NCBI RefSeq assembly: GCF_001949145.1
Contig: NW_019091402.1
Coordinates: 106,075-126,832 of the forward strand
Direction of reading: 5' to 3'
Length of the DNA stretch: 20,758 nt
Source of the DNA: Acanthaster planci
Lineage: Eukaryota > Echinodermata > Asteroidea > Valvatida > Acanthasteridae
Shown here: in pieces, positions 1 through 20,600 of the stretch
Layout of the letters: each line of letters begins with the position of its first letter
Numbering within the stretch: position 1 is the first letter of the stretch
Notes under the pieces: generated by a model
Told to the model about the DNA's origin: nothing
Database searches by the model: none
What the model saw: the letters and a program-made list of their open reading frames with translations, nothing else
Program-made: the position numbers and the translations under genes

Positions 1-528
1 GGAATTCCTGTTAAGATCACCGACAAGCTGTTAGAAATAATCCTGCAGGTGGGTGTTAGCAGTCATGCGTAATTGACACGAAGCTGTCATGATATGGCAA
101 GTTTTTTTATGGTGTCAACTGAATAATTCTCTGCCATGGTGGAGATACACTAGCGATTTTTAAGAAAATGTATGAACTCAACTGAAATACCTGCCATTTT
201 GATGTTGTGTCTCAAAGCATGATGCATCTTCTCTGAAATCTTCAACAGCCGCACATAGAAAATAAAAATTACATGTCATCGTACTTATAAATTTGTTCCT
301 CTTTTATTATTACGATAGGCACAACCATGCATCAGTGAGGATAACTACGGTTTCATCGCTGTGAAGACTTTTATCACCGAAGGAAGTAACGACGGTATGG
401 TGAAGATTGAGACAGACAGTGGTGACGATAAATCCTTCAAGGTGTTGGACCTCACCCGCTGGTGTACAAATAACACCGAGAAAGGTCTCTTAGAAATGCA
501 GTCCTGCCAGCCTGCATCCTCTTCTTAA
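1..528 (+). CDS. 3' end of an unidentified upstream gene (join 1..48, 319..528)
   Basis: Two exons read as one open frame. The first runs from the window edge to 48 and ends in CAG followed by a GTGGGT donor, in phase 0. The second starts at 319 after a TAG acceptor preceded by a pyrimidine-rich run, and stops at TAA 526–528. An in-frame TAG lies directly before 319, so the splice is needed to keep the frame. The 85 visible residues end in a Ser/Thr-rich, Cys-containing tail (KVLDLTRWC, then NNTEKGLLEMQSCQPASSS). There is one N-X-T sequon (NNT) and there are three cysteines, which would fit a secreted or extracellular C-terminus, but I do not recognise the family. The 5' part of the gene lies outside the window. 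The matching phases and clean splice sites are the reasons for calling it real. Confidence 0.6.
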
Positions 529-1046
529 AGTGGATGTGTCGTTCGTGCGCCTTGTTATAGCCTATTCAAACTCTTACAATGCAATTTTTTATGCTGTAAC
601 ATTGCACAGTAAATATTACTGTTTTCGGCCTATTAAAATTATTCCTAGTTCCTGAAAGAGACTTCCAAATTATCAGTCTTTACAATTCACGTGCACTAAT
701 GATGGGGTCAAGTCATGTAAATTCTTTAATCTCGTTTTGATACCTGAAAGAAACGTCCACACTGTTGGGTAATGCTTTTCCTTACTTATTAGTTCGATGT
801 CTGTTTATTTGTTTATTTATGCAGAGTACTTAGACTTAGTAATCGGGAGGGAAATAGTAATTGTGTAGTTGTGGTTCGCGTTGAAAAATAGTGAAGTGAA
901 GTTGAGTGAAACTGCCCTTAGAGGGGCTCTAATTCAAGCCAGAGGAACAAGATTTTGAAGTATCTAACTCCCTACCAAATTTGAGATGTGAACAATATAT
1001 GTTGTTTATATGAAAATATCTGTATTTTAAAACATTTAAATATTGT
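529..1046. other. Intergenic stretch, no gene seen
   Basis: AT-rich sequence downstream of the unidentified gene. The only candidate signal is an ATTAAA at 632–637, about 105 bases after the stop codon, which could be that gene's polyadenylation signal. I see no convincing exon on either strand. Confidence 0.5.
632..637 (+). promoter_or_regulatory. Candidate polyadenylation signal ATTAAA
   Basis: ATTAAA is the commonest variant of AATAAA. It sits about 105 bases after the upstream gene's stop codon, a normal 3' UTR distance. The hexamer is short and the region AT-rich, so chance occurrence is possible. Confidence 0.3.
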
Positions 1047-1446
1047 AAGGAACCGTTGTTACTTCAGTCGCTCCATATACCTCCCCACACTTTCCGCCAT
1101 TAAAGGGAGCCATCGGAAATGTCCAGTGAAATGTCGATGGATTCGTCGAAATTTCGAAAGCATTTATCCCGCGCATGTTTTACGTAAATCGACGAAGTTA
1201 TAGCTGCTCACCATGGTTTGCAATGTCTGCGAAATGATAGAGTTATTGAATTTCATTCCCTTCTTTGAATAAGGGAAACGAACTTCCTGATCGTTTTGCT
1301 ATATTGTATATGTGGCAAATAACGCACAGTATCAGTGTCTGCCATTGCTCTAGAACAGCCACTTGCAGGTAGGTACCGGTAGCTTTATGTTTTGAAGAAT
1401 TAATGAGATAAAACAGTCTGAATCTATAACCACCCAACTACTGGTA
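1047..1446 (+). repeat. Direct repeat copy 1 (promoter/first-exon-like cassette)
   Basis: This segment matches 2276–2896 block by block: the AAGGAACCGT start, TTTCCGCCATTAAAGGG, GATGGATTCGTC, ATTTCGAAAGC, TATAGCTGCTCA, CATGGTTTGCAATGTCTGC, AATAAGGGAAAC, TCCTGATCGTTTTGCTATAT, CAGTATCAGTGTCTGCCATT, GAACAGCCACTTGCAGGTA and the final CACCCAA.TACTGG. It lacks the ~230 bp found inside copy 2. It carries a weaker TATA-like stretch at 1300–1305 and a CAG|GTAGGT donor at 1368/1369, spaced as in copy 2. It may be an inactive or alternative promoter and first exon. Confidence 0.85.
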
Positions 1447-2275
1447 TTCACTGCCAAACGAAGCAAGCTACATCTGCTCAATACTGAGAATAGAACGACA
1501 GTTTAATCGCTGCAGAGCCTGTGAACGTGTACAAAGAGTAAATATAAATATAAATATAAATAAAAGGCGCCAGTGTAGATTTAGAATAATATATTTCAAG
1601 TTTACAACACCATGAGTGCCTTTTTAAAATATGCTGTATATTACATCAGAATGTTAACCAGGAAACATCTTTATAGATTTGCACTTTCATATCTTTTACT
1701 AACTGTCATCCAAGTAATTTCGATGACAAGCTCTTATCTTTCATGACGTGATGCATTTTATAATTTACTTCCAAGTTGGGGTTCATGTGCCTACAAGTTT
1801 ACAAGTTTAAGATAACAATGAACCATTTTTCTCAAAAATAATCTGATGTAAAAGTGAAGTATCTGCTTGGTCTTAAATGAAAATGTACCCATTAATTATT
1901 TGCACAAGACCACAAAAACACATAATTTTGTTGAAAGAAACTCGGTAACAAGGCTGCCCAAAGCCTGTGTTACTATACATTCAAAGCCCCTGGAATGGTG
2001 TGCACTGACGGGTCTGACACATTTAATCGTTTTTCAAAGTTGTTCCTCTGACAAAGCACATTTTGTAATGTCCGTTCCCTTTTGATATTTGTCGATTTTA
2101 TTTATATAATATTTACATAGTATAATTTTCATCTGAACTTGCTTTTAATGTTAAATTGCTAGCAAAGTAATTGTAAAATAATTCCCACTGTTTTTATATA
2201 CAGGGCCCTCGTGCAAAGCAATTTGAACTGAAGAGGTAACTATATTAAAAAAGAAGAGAAATACATTGTGATAGA
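1447..2275. other. Spacer between the two repeat copies
   Basis: AT-rich spacer with no supportable exon. It contains one short (TAAATA)n microsatellite at 1539–1565. Short open frames on both strands show no domain or splice context. Confidence 0.5.
1539..1565. repeat. (TAAATA)n microsatellite
   Basis: About four tandem copies of the hexamer TAAATA, with a degenerate last unit. It is a simple-sequence repeat with no evident function. Confidence 0.85.
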
Positions 2276-2380
2276 AAGGAACCGTCGTTACTTGAGTCGC
2301 GCCATAAACCCCCCCCCCAACACTTTCCGCCATTAAAGGGGGCCATCGGAAATTTCCAGTGAAATATCGATGGATTCGTC

Positions 2381-2611
2381 TGTCCAAGTGCGTAGTTCAC
2401 TGCCAGAGCGAACATTGTGTAAACCGGTTTAGGGAAACTAGATAGCAGAAATCTGTAAGTTTCCATGATTTTACACGGAGCATGTGCCAGCAATCGTCTT
2501 GTTAAATTTGCCAGCTTGGATAAATATCCATTGTCATTTCTGTGTCCACCAAAGGAGCCTCCACTGCTCTGAAAATTGCGCCCTCTCTCTCGCTCGCGCC
2601 GAGGATAACAC
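2381..2611. repeat. Segment present only in repeat copy 2
   Basis: Copy 1 joins GATTCGTC almost directly to AATTTCGAAAG, while copy 2 has about 230 bases between them. I see no terminal inverted repeats and no clear target duplication. It could be an insertion into copy 2 or a deletion from copy 1. Confidence 0.6.
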
Positions 2612-2745
2612 TAATTTCGAAAGCGGCAGTCCCGCGCATGGTGTACGTAAACCTATGAGGATATAGCTGCTCAACATGGTTTGCAATGTCTGCAAATTTA
2701 ATTCCCTTCTTCAAATAAGGGAAACAAATTTCCTGATCGTTTTGC

Positions 2746-2816
2746 TATATATACTGTAGGTGGCAAATAACTCACAGTATCAGTGTCTGCCATTGCGCTG
2801 GAACAGCCACTTGCAG
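2746..2816 (+). promoter_or_regulatory. Candidate core promoter and non-coding exon 1 of the receptor kinase gene
   Basis: A TATATATA box spans 2746–2753. Around 25–35 bases downstream are initiator-like TCACAGT and TCAGTGT sequences (2772–2787). A strong donor CAG|GTAAGT follows at 2816/2817. Read together, these would give a 30–40-base untranslated first exon spliced over an intron to the start-codon exon. The same spacing in copy 1 supports conservation of this unit. No transcript data are available, so the start site is inferred. Confidence 0.45.
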
Positions 2817-3727
2817 GTAAGTAGTTTTTATGTTTTGACTGAGAATTACTGAGATAAAACAGTCTGAATCTACATATAACCACCCAAGTACTGGCATTTC
2901 TAGAAGATGACAGCTATCTGTCTCGTTTTAGGGGTCGTTTTTTTGCCAATTCAAACAAATTGGTACGGTGTTACACGGCGGCTATCAAGTACGTGAGAAA
3001 ACACCATGATCTTTTTCCTTTTAGAATAAATTCTTTTCCAGCAATGCTGTGCTAATTAAAACGCTGCTTTTATTATTTCTTCGCGGTTGCTCGCGTTGGT
3101 AAACGGGATTCTTTACGATTTTGTTCGTGCAAGAGAAAACTGTCCTTGGAAAACAGCTACACGAATTTTGCACTCCTGTAAACATTTAGGAGGTATACGT
3201 ACGCTTCAGAATGATTTGCAAAATGTGTTGTTTGCGGAAACAGAAAACTGCTGTAACGGAAAGTCTTCTAAATGAGACTGCAGTTTGCATAAATACATAG
3301 AACACTTGAACCTGAATTGACCTATGTATTCTTTGAAGCTAACATCCTGTGACCTTCAGAAAAATAAATGGAATTCATTGTCGTCCATACTGCAGTTTGT
3401 TTCAATGCAAAATGTAGAAAGTCTTCTAGATTACGGTCACTAAAGTTTGGAAATGGAACTTAAAGTTTGTACTTTGACGTTTGTTTATTTTTTTAGTATG
3501 CTGGTAATTTACAATGGAAAAATAAAATGAATCGCAATTTGAATACGTAGATATCATTGTACGTACAACTTCTCCCATGTACTAAATCCATAACAATGAA
3601 TTACTTCAACATTTACAGTTTGTAAAGACTTGCATCAGGATATCAGGAGATGCCGAATTAAAGATCACAAGCAAAAGGCCTTCCTAATGTTACAGCGGTT
3701 CCTCAACGCACACGCAAACAACAAATT
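2817..3727 (+). other. Putative 5' intron and 5' UTR of the receptor kinase gene
   Basis: AT-rich with no supportable coding exon. Acceptor candidates before the start codon are TTTTTTTAG at about 3496 and ACATTTACAG ending at 3618. Either would splice the putative non-coding exon ending at 2816 onto the leader in front of ATG 3728. Confidence 0.35.
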
Positions 3728-14862
<11,135 letters not shown>

Positions 14863-16407
14863 AACAAACAGGCTTAATGGAAAGGCATCTCATGAAAAGC
14901 AAGAGCTTGAATCAAACAATAGTGTAGAATTTAATTACTATGAACGAGATGAATGCATTCATATATCAAGGACACAGTCTTGAGAAACAGAGACAGGCGC
15001 AGAAGGTGTGTAACTTGCTGACTTTGACCACTAACTCATTGATGATGTTATGATTAAGTGAAAGGTCTGCTGTAATGGTTAATTCTGTTTCGGACTTGCT
15101 TTTCGTGAAGAAGTGTCATTATCTTATATATTGCTATAACCTACTATCCAGTTTTATGCTGAAGGTGGAATTGGATGAGTGTCCATATCAGATGACCTTA
15201 CAATCTCTTGTTATCCTTGCTTTGCCATCCGACCGAATCAAATGAGTCATGTTTATTATCATTAATAGCATATGTTAAAGCATGCAATTTGCCTTGAATA
15301 ATTTGAAAATTTCACATCATTGGCTGTAGCTGTTGTAGTGTGATTTTAAACTTCATATACTAGCGGGTTGTATTGCACCTGCCTACCGTACCTGGGAATG
15401 TAGAATTTATGACTCGCTCTGTGAAAATGAGTCATAAGGCAAGAAGCCTCTTTTTGAGTTTTACTTTGTATTAGATAGAGGAATTTGAGTATTTTCTTTT
15501 GATGTGTCGCTCAGTTTGGCATGATGAAAATGGACGTTGTGTAGATTCTAAAAAGTAGAGGATTCCTACTGCTTAAGCACTGTGCCAGATTCTTTTAAAG
15601 GTCTTTCATTCAAAAGTAGCTCTGGAGACATGTGACTCACTTTCACAGAGCGGGTCACATTTGTGAAATGTCAAGTGTGATGAACAGAAGCCACAGACGT
15701 AAAAAACAAGAAACCAGACTTTGCGGGAGCCTAGACTGCATTGCACACCTGTAATATTAAGCCCTGCTCTTTATGGAGAGCGAAAACGGCAGTGTCCACA
15801 CGTTACAGACGTATTTCATGTTAGGCCTGTAATTATATTATATGTATAATAAGCATACGTTATTAGCAAGGGTGAATGGAAGGGGCCAACGAGGGATTTC
15901 GAGTCGTTTAAGTGCATTTTTAACAAAATATTATTGTTTATCCTACACTCTTAAAGCGTGTGGAAAGTCCCCAAATTTTGATAATTTGATAATTTTGAAA
16001 GAGTTTGCTATTCTGGGAGAGTCTGGATCCCTAGACAGCTGACAAATCCAACACGTACTACTTCCATACCACCTGGTTATCATGAACCTTTCAACGCCAT
16101 GCAGGACAGTATCATACAAACATTCGCGCAACCTTTGAACATGACTGGACTGATGTACTTGTATATCACAGTAAAAATAAACAAAAAACACCATAAAACA
16201 CATAGAACACAAAAGAAAACAAAGCCAAACCGCAATCAACAGGACAGGGTTCTGTTGATGAGCAATAGCATTTTGAAAAGATAGTTTGGTGCCATGCTGT
16301 GATAGCCTTGAGCTACTGATCTCGATGTTGACACGATATAAACAAGATTTTAAATCATTCACATGAACTTGGATGAGGTCAACACGACTATCATAAAACC
16401 AAAATCA
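14863..16407. other. 3' UTR and intergenic DNA, no gene seen
   Basis: AT-rich sequence after the receptor stop codon. An AATAAA at 16176–16181 and another at 16796–16801 are candidate polyadenylation signals, both implying a long 3' UTR. The earlier part shows no canonical hexamer that I noticed. Open frames on both strands have no gene-like support. Confidence 0.4.
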
Positions 16408-16739
16408 GTGGCGTAAATTTTGTGCTCGATTTTTGAGGGAGTTGAAGTAAATAGGGAATCGTGTATGGTGCGACACCATACGACACTGTATAGGGGGCAG
16501 TGTTCACGATAAAGATGTATATCTGTGATATGTATTGAATTTTTGCAGAATCTTACACTAGAATGACATCTTTATGGCTTTTTGTTGTTCTCCTTTTTGA
16601 GTGATATAGAACAAAGCTTGGTTGTTGGGAGATCCTTAAAATTCTTCACTTGAATTTGCTTCAATTTTTCTCACCACGGGATTTAATCTCCCAGTCGAAA
16701 AGTAGGGGGTATATAGGCTAGCCAGGAATTTACGCCCAC
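16408..16739. mobile_element. Possible hAT-like MITE
   Basis: CAGTGGCGTAAATTTTG at 16408 mirrors AGGAATTTACGCCCACG ending at about 16739. This is the CAGTGGCGTA-type terminus common in hAT-derived MITEs. The interior has perfect short inverted repeats: GTATGGTG/CACCATAC at about 16462–16480, and ATAAAGATGT (about 16509) with ACATCTTTAT (about 16566). The right terminus is imperfect and I see no 8-bp target duplication, so this is tentative. Confidence 0.4.
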
Positions 16740-17413
16740 GATGATTCAATGGCCATTGAATAATTTCATGTTAAAATGGTATGGATTGGAATGATAATAA
16801 AGACGCAGCATCTTGATTAGGAATCACCGGTGACAACATTTCCTTCCTGTTCGATGATTTTTTTTTCTGTTACCTTGTGCGATAGCCTTTAAGCTGTGGT
16901 TAACCATTCATTGATATGTTAACCATCAACAACGTATTCGTCCAGGATTGTATTCTTAGATTATGACGTCATTACCTATCTACTCAATAACATCACGCTC
17001 AATAACACCAGAATAAAAGACGAGAAAGGCATAGTACCGATTAGTCTGTTTTAAAAAGCTGACTACTTGTTTAGTTTTTAGAAACGTTTTTGAACCTGTT
17101 TTCCCCAAAACGTTTCGTCTGTTCTGACGCTGAATGAGTTTGGAGATGATTCCGCGTTATTGGCCGTGAAAACCATGTGTTTTGCGACATTCGAGGAAAT
17201 CGATAATTTACTCCGATAGTGAGTATCGCTCTTTTGAATAAAAATCGATTTGTGTATATATGCGGGGAATTCCATATAATCATATCGTATATATAACAAT
17301 GTCGCAACACAAGTTTCTGTCGTCAGGTAGCAAACGCAGAAACGACATATCGCCATTTCAGAACGTGCAGTCTCGAGCATAACCATATCACATAAATCCC
17401 CAGAATCACACGG
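16740..17413. other. Intergenic DNA upstream of the IFIT-like gene
   Basis: No gene seen. I looked for a GAAANNGAAA interferon-response element and found none. CAAACGCAGAAACG at about 17330 is the nearest resemblance but has the wrong spacing. Confidence 0.4.
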
Positions 17414-17414
17414 T

Positions 17415-17420
17415 TATATA
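17415..17420 (+). promoter_or_regulatory. Candidate TATA box of the IFIT-like gene
   Basis: TATATA within CGGTTATATACTGC, 165 bases before the proposed start codon. This would give a 5' UTR of about 130–140 bases. It is supported only by position and sequence. Confidence 0.35.
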
Positions 17421-17584
17421 CTGCTGGACAGGATCACGATTGATACTGGAGAAACAGGTGGTCGCCAGGGGACCGCACGACCCGAGACATCAACGGTGAG
17501 ACAACAGGAGAGAAAGAAGGCAGGTGGGAGAGGAAAACAAGAACGCCATAGGTAAAGGAACTAAGGCAGGACTAGTGTCGCAAC

Positions 17585-17604
17585 ATGGCCAGGGAAATGC
17601 TAGG
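17585..17604 (+). CDS. IFIT-like exon 1: start codon exon
   Basis: ATG GCC AGG GAA ATG CTA GG, then a strong GTAAGT donor. Its phase 2 end joins the lone A at the start of the next exon to make Gly7 and continues NDLKKDLAKNLPW into the IFIT motif. No usable ATG exists at the start of exon 2: the ATG at 18093 is in another frame and stops at once. Confidence 0.6.
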
Positions 17605-20600
17605 GTAAGTGTATTGGTCAGACTTTGATACGGCGAAATTTTACCATGAAGTTGCGAGGATCGGTTCCCTTCAAAAGTCCGCAAGCATACTTCTTCGAAA
17701 ACAAAAATTCCTTTAACTTTGAAAACTTAAAACTTAAAGAACGCTGAGACAGTGTAAGTCACAGCCGTTCTGCGCAAACCCCTGCACAAGAAACCACATA
17801 TTGCAGGCAAAATTGCACAAAACACCACTCTAACCACACCACTCTTCAACAATTACTCATGCCGCTAACTCCATGCCTAACCATTCTAAAAAAAGCTTAG
17901 TTCAATCCAACAGAGAAAGCTAGTAAACCTTTCGAAAAGCCCTCAATGCGCTTTTTAGACCGTAAGTGGTCTAGGCAAAATTAAAGCTTGCAGTCATAAT
18001 CAAGTCACAACGCTCACCCCAAGATTTTTATGACACAATCTATGGACTCCTTATAAATTGACGAAACATTTGTCTTTCAACTCAATTTAGAAATGACTTG
18101 AAGAAAGATCTAGCGAAAAATCTGCCCTGGAAAGAGCGACCACATTGCCATTTCACATGGAATCTAAAAATCGGGATTAAAATCGATTGTGATCGAATCA
18201 TACGCAACATAGATCATGACCTAACAGAGACTCCAAACTTGCTTAGAATCGAAGGTCTTCTGTTTAGAGCGTACTTAGAGGTATGGGACAACCGAAAACG
18301 CTGGGACGTTTGCACAGCAAGAGCATTTCTCGACGAATCAGACAAATTGATAAAACAGGCAGATTGTCGTCTTCAGAAAGGCTACAAAGTTGTAGCACTG
18401 CTGAATCGCATGTGGATCGAGCACAAATGCCAAAATACCCCGAAAGTCAAAGCTTTGCTCATCCAACTAGACAGTCTAACGCTTGAGGACAGAGACTTTT
18501 CTGTAATTGGGGCAGTCCGAGCTACGGCCTTGACACGTCTAGGACCAATCGTTATGGAAACTGCTTTGGAACTGTTTGAGGTGGCGATAAAGAACTTCAA
18601 GAAAAAGGTACCGGTAGGCTTTCTCTACGGTGCAGGGCTAGCGACAGGCAGAGTGCATTACAAAACAAGGAAAAAGCTGAAAAACTCTACGAGGACTGCT
18701 TGCAACAGTCCGAACACTGGACAACTGAGGACAGGCTTCTGCTTTACATTGACTTTGCCAAGTTTCTCGAGTATACCTCAACAGCTTCGAGACGCGAATC
18801 ACTGATGGACATGTGGCAGAAAGTAATGGACATTACAGTTTCCTTGGAGTATTTAGACGAGATTTCTGGTGAATGGAAAGTCACCAAGAAGGCAAAGAAA
18901 GCAAGACAGAATGCTTATGAAAAGCTTTGTGGCCATTATCAGGACACCGGTCTAAGTATCGAGCTTGGAATTCTTCGTTATCAGAACTTCAAGTTTGAAG
19001 AAGCAGAGGAAGTTTTTCTTCAGCTCAATCCCGAAAGTGACTTAAGAATTCCACTCAACCTGTCACTGACATACCTCAAAACGGGTCGCCAAAAAGAACT
19101 ACAAACTTTGCTTCAAGGCTGTTCACCGCAAGAAGCAACACAGATGTTTGAAAAGGCGCATGATAACGCAGTCCGGGCAATGGAAATAGGCCTGAGCTTG
19201 GTGGAAGGTGGAAAGTTACGGGCGGACACGGCTCTCGCTATCGCACACAACCAGCTCCTTTGCAATCGAGCAAAGACGACTCTAGACCAAGGGACTCAAA
19301 ATGGACAGGTGTCGTCTGCATCAACTCTGCCAGAGGAGAGTCAGAACGCCACAACACTGGATCAAGACACTCAGCACACAATGTCAACACCTTCAACCAT
19401 ACAGCTAGACTCTCTATGCATCCAGTCCTATAGGGAGGCTGTCAGGTGCGGAAGTCTCGTTGCTAGGCTAGAGTTAATCAGATTGATACAAAACAACAGA
19501 GTTGAAGTAACTTCAAGGTGGACCTTCCTCCAGGTACGTCTTTGAGTACGTGTTTGGTTTCACTTAAGCTTCTTATTCTGTTTTAGGAATGTGTTACAAA
19601 TCTTCAGGCAGGTGTTTGAAATCTGTCATCCATATTTGACTTTCCAGTCGCTACGTCTTTCTTGTAATTTAATGCAGATGCTTGCAGAAATCGACGTGTG
19701 TTGCTTGCTGAGAAGCAGTGATTGTCTACATAAAGACCAGAAACCCCTCACCTTCGAACACGGTCTTAGCAGCCGCGATACAGACAAAGATGTATCAGCG
19801 CTGAACTGTAAAACCATCAAGCGTGACGGCAGGGCAATCCTAGATGGGAGCCCGTTCTTCAGGCAGGCTTGGGAGCAGCACTTCAGCATGGAGAAAAGAA
19901 TATTGAAACACAGGTTTGAAAATAATGAAGGGGAACTTGAGCTGGACGGCAGGGAAGAGTTGGAGGAGATAACCTCGTCGGATGAAATCATCCGCGCCGC
20001 TGCCGATTGTTGTCTGAAACTACGCCCTCTGTTGGATGGCATTGTTGACAGGTTCAGGGTAAATATTTTGTATAGAATGATGCAAGAGTTAGTATGTTTA
20101 TGTGAAATTAGTCTCAAGTTTACCTGTTACTGGTGGTGGACGTCAATATAGTTGAAAAGGAACAAATATTGGCCAAATACGGGATACAATTCCGTGGCTA
20201 ATAATTTTGTTACAATAGGCGATTTCAAAAAAGCAAGGTCCTTTTCCACGCAAGGCAGCGCGGATAGGCAGATGTTGCATACGTGTCTGAATGACCACCG
20301 ATGCACTTCATTTGGGCATGCGCTGTCCAGGAATACCTAACTGGCTCGTTATTTAAAATATCAGGACAATTACCTCAGTGGATAAGTGTTTCTTGTCTGC
20401 TTCCTTATACAGACAGAGGAACTCGGTCTCGAAGAGGAAACGAAGAACCAGTATTTCCCTTTGATACTAGACGAGCAGAATGCAGCAAAAATTCAAAGCG
20501 AATTGAAAAAAAGACTGAACACCATCTTCAGCATTGACGTGGACAGGAACTATCCTGAGCTATGGAATCAGTTACTTAAGGTATAAAGAAGAAAAATATT

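Larger units (their letters stand above)
2276..2896 (+). repeat. Direct repeat copy 2 (promoter/first-exon-like cassette with 230-bp extra segment)
   Basis: Homologous to 1047–1446 along its whole length except for an additional segment at about 2381–2611. The 3' third, with TATATATA, the CAGTATCAGTGTCTGCCATT block and a CAG|GTAAGT donor, is the best conserved part. The copy lies about 830 bp before the receptor kinase start codon and on the same strand, so it is the natural candidate for that gene's promoter and 5' UTR exon. Confidence 0.85.

Noticed and set aside
1-8. GGAATTCC (EcoRI-type site) at the very start, suggesting a clone end or linker
   Set aside because: The bases also fit the open frame of the first exon (GIPVK), and a six-base site at the edge is weak evidence.
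15943-16362. A 139-codon minus-strand open frame with a hydrophobic stretch
   Set aside because: It has no recognisable family and lies in AT-rich intergenic DNA. Its hydrophobic run comes from A/C-rich simple sequence on the plus strand.
17280-17480. Interferon-response element upstream of the IFIT-like gene
   Set aside because: No GAAANNGAAA was found; the nearest match has the wrong spacing.
18670-18676. GAAAAAG as a −1 programmed frameshift site in the IFIT-like exon
   Set aside because: The direction fits, but the heptamer is not a standard eukaryotic slippery site. I saw no following pseudoknot, and the new frame already looks like TPR sequence upstream of it.
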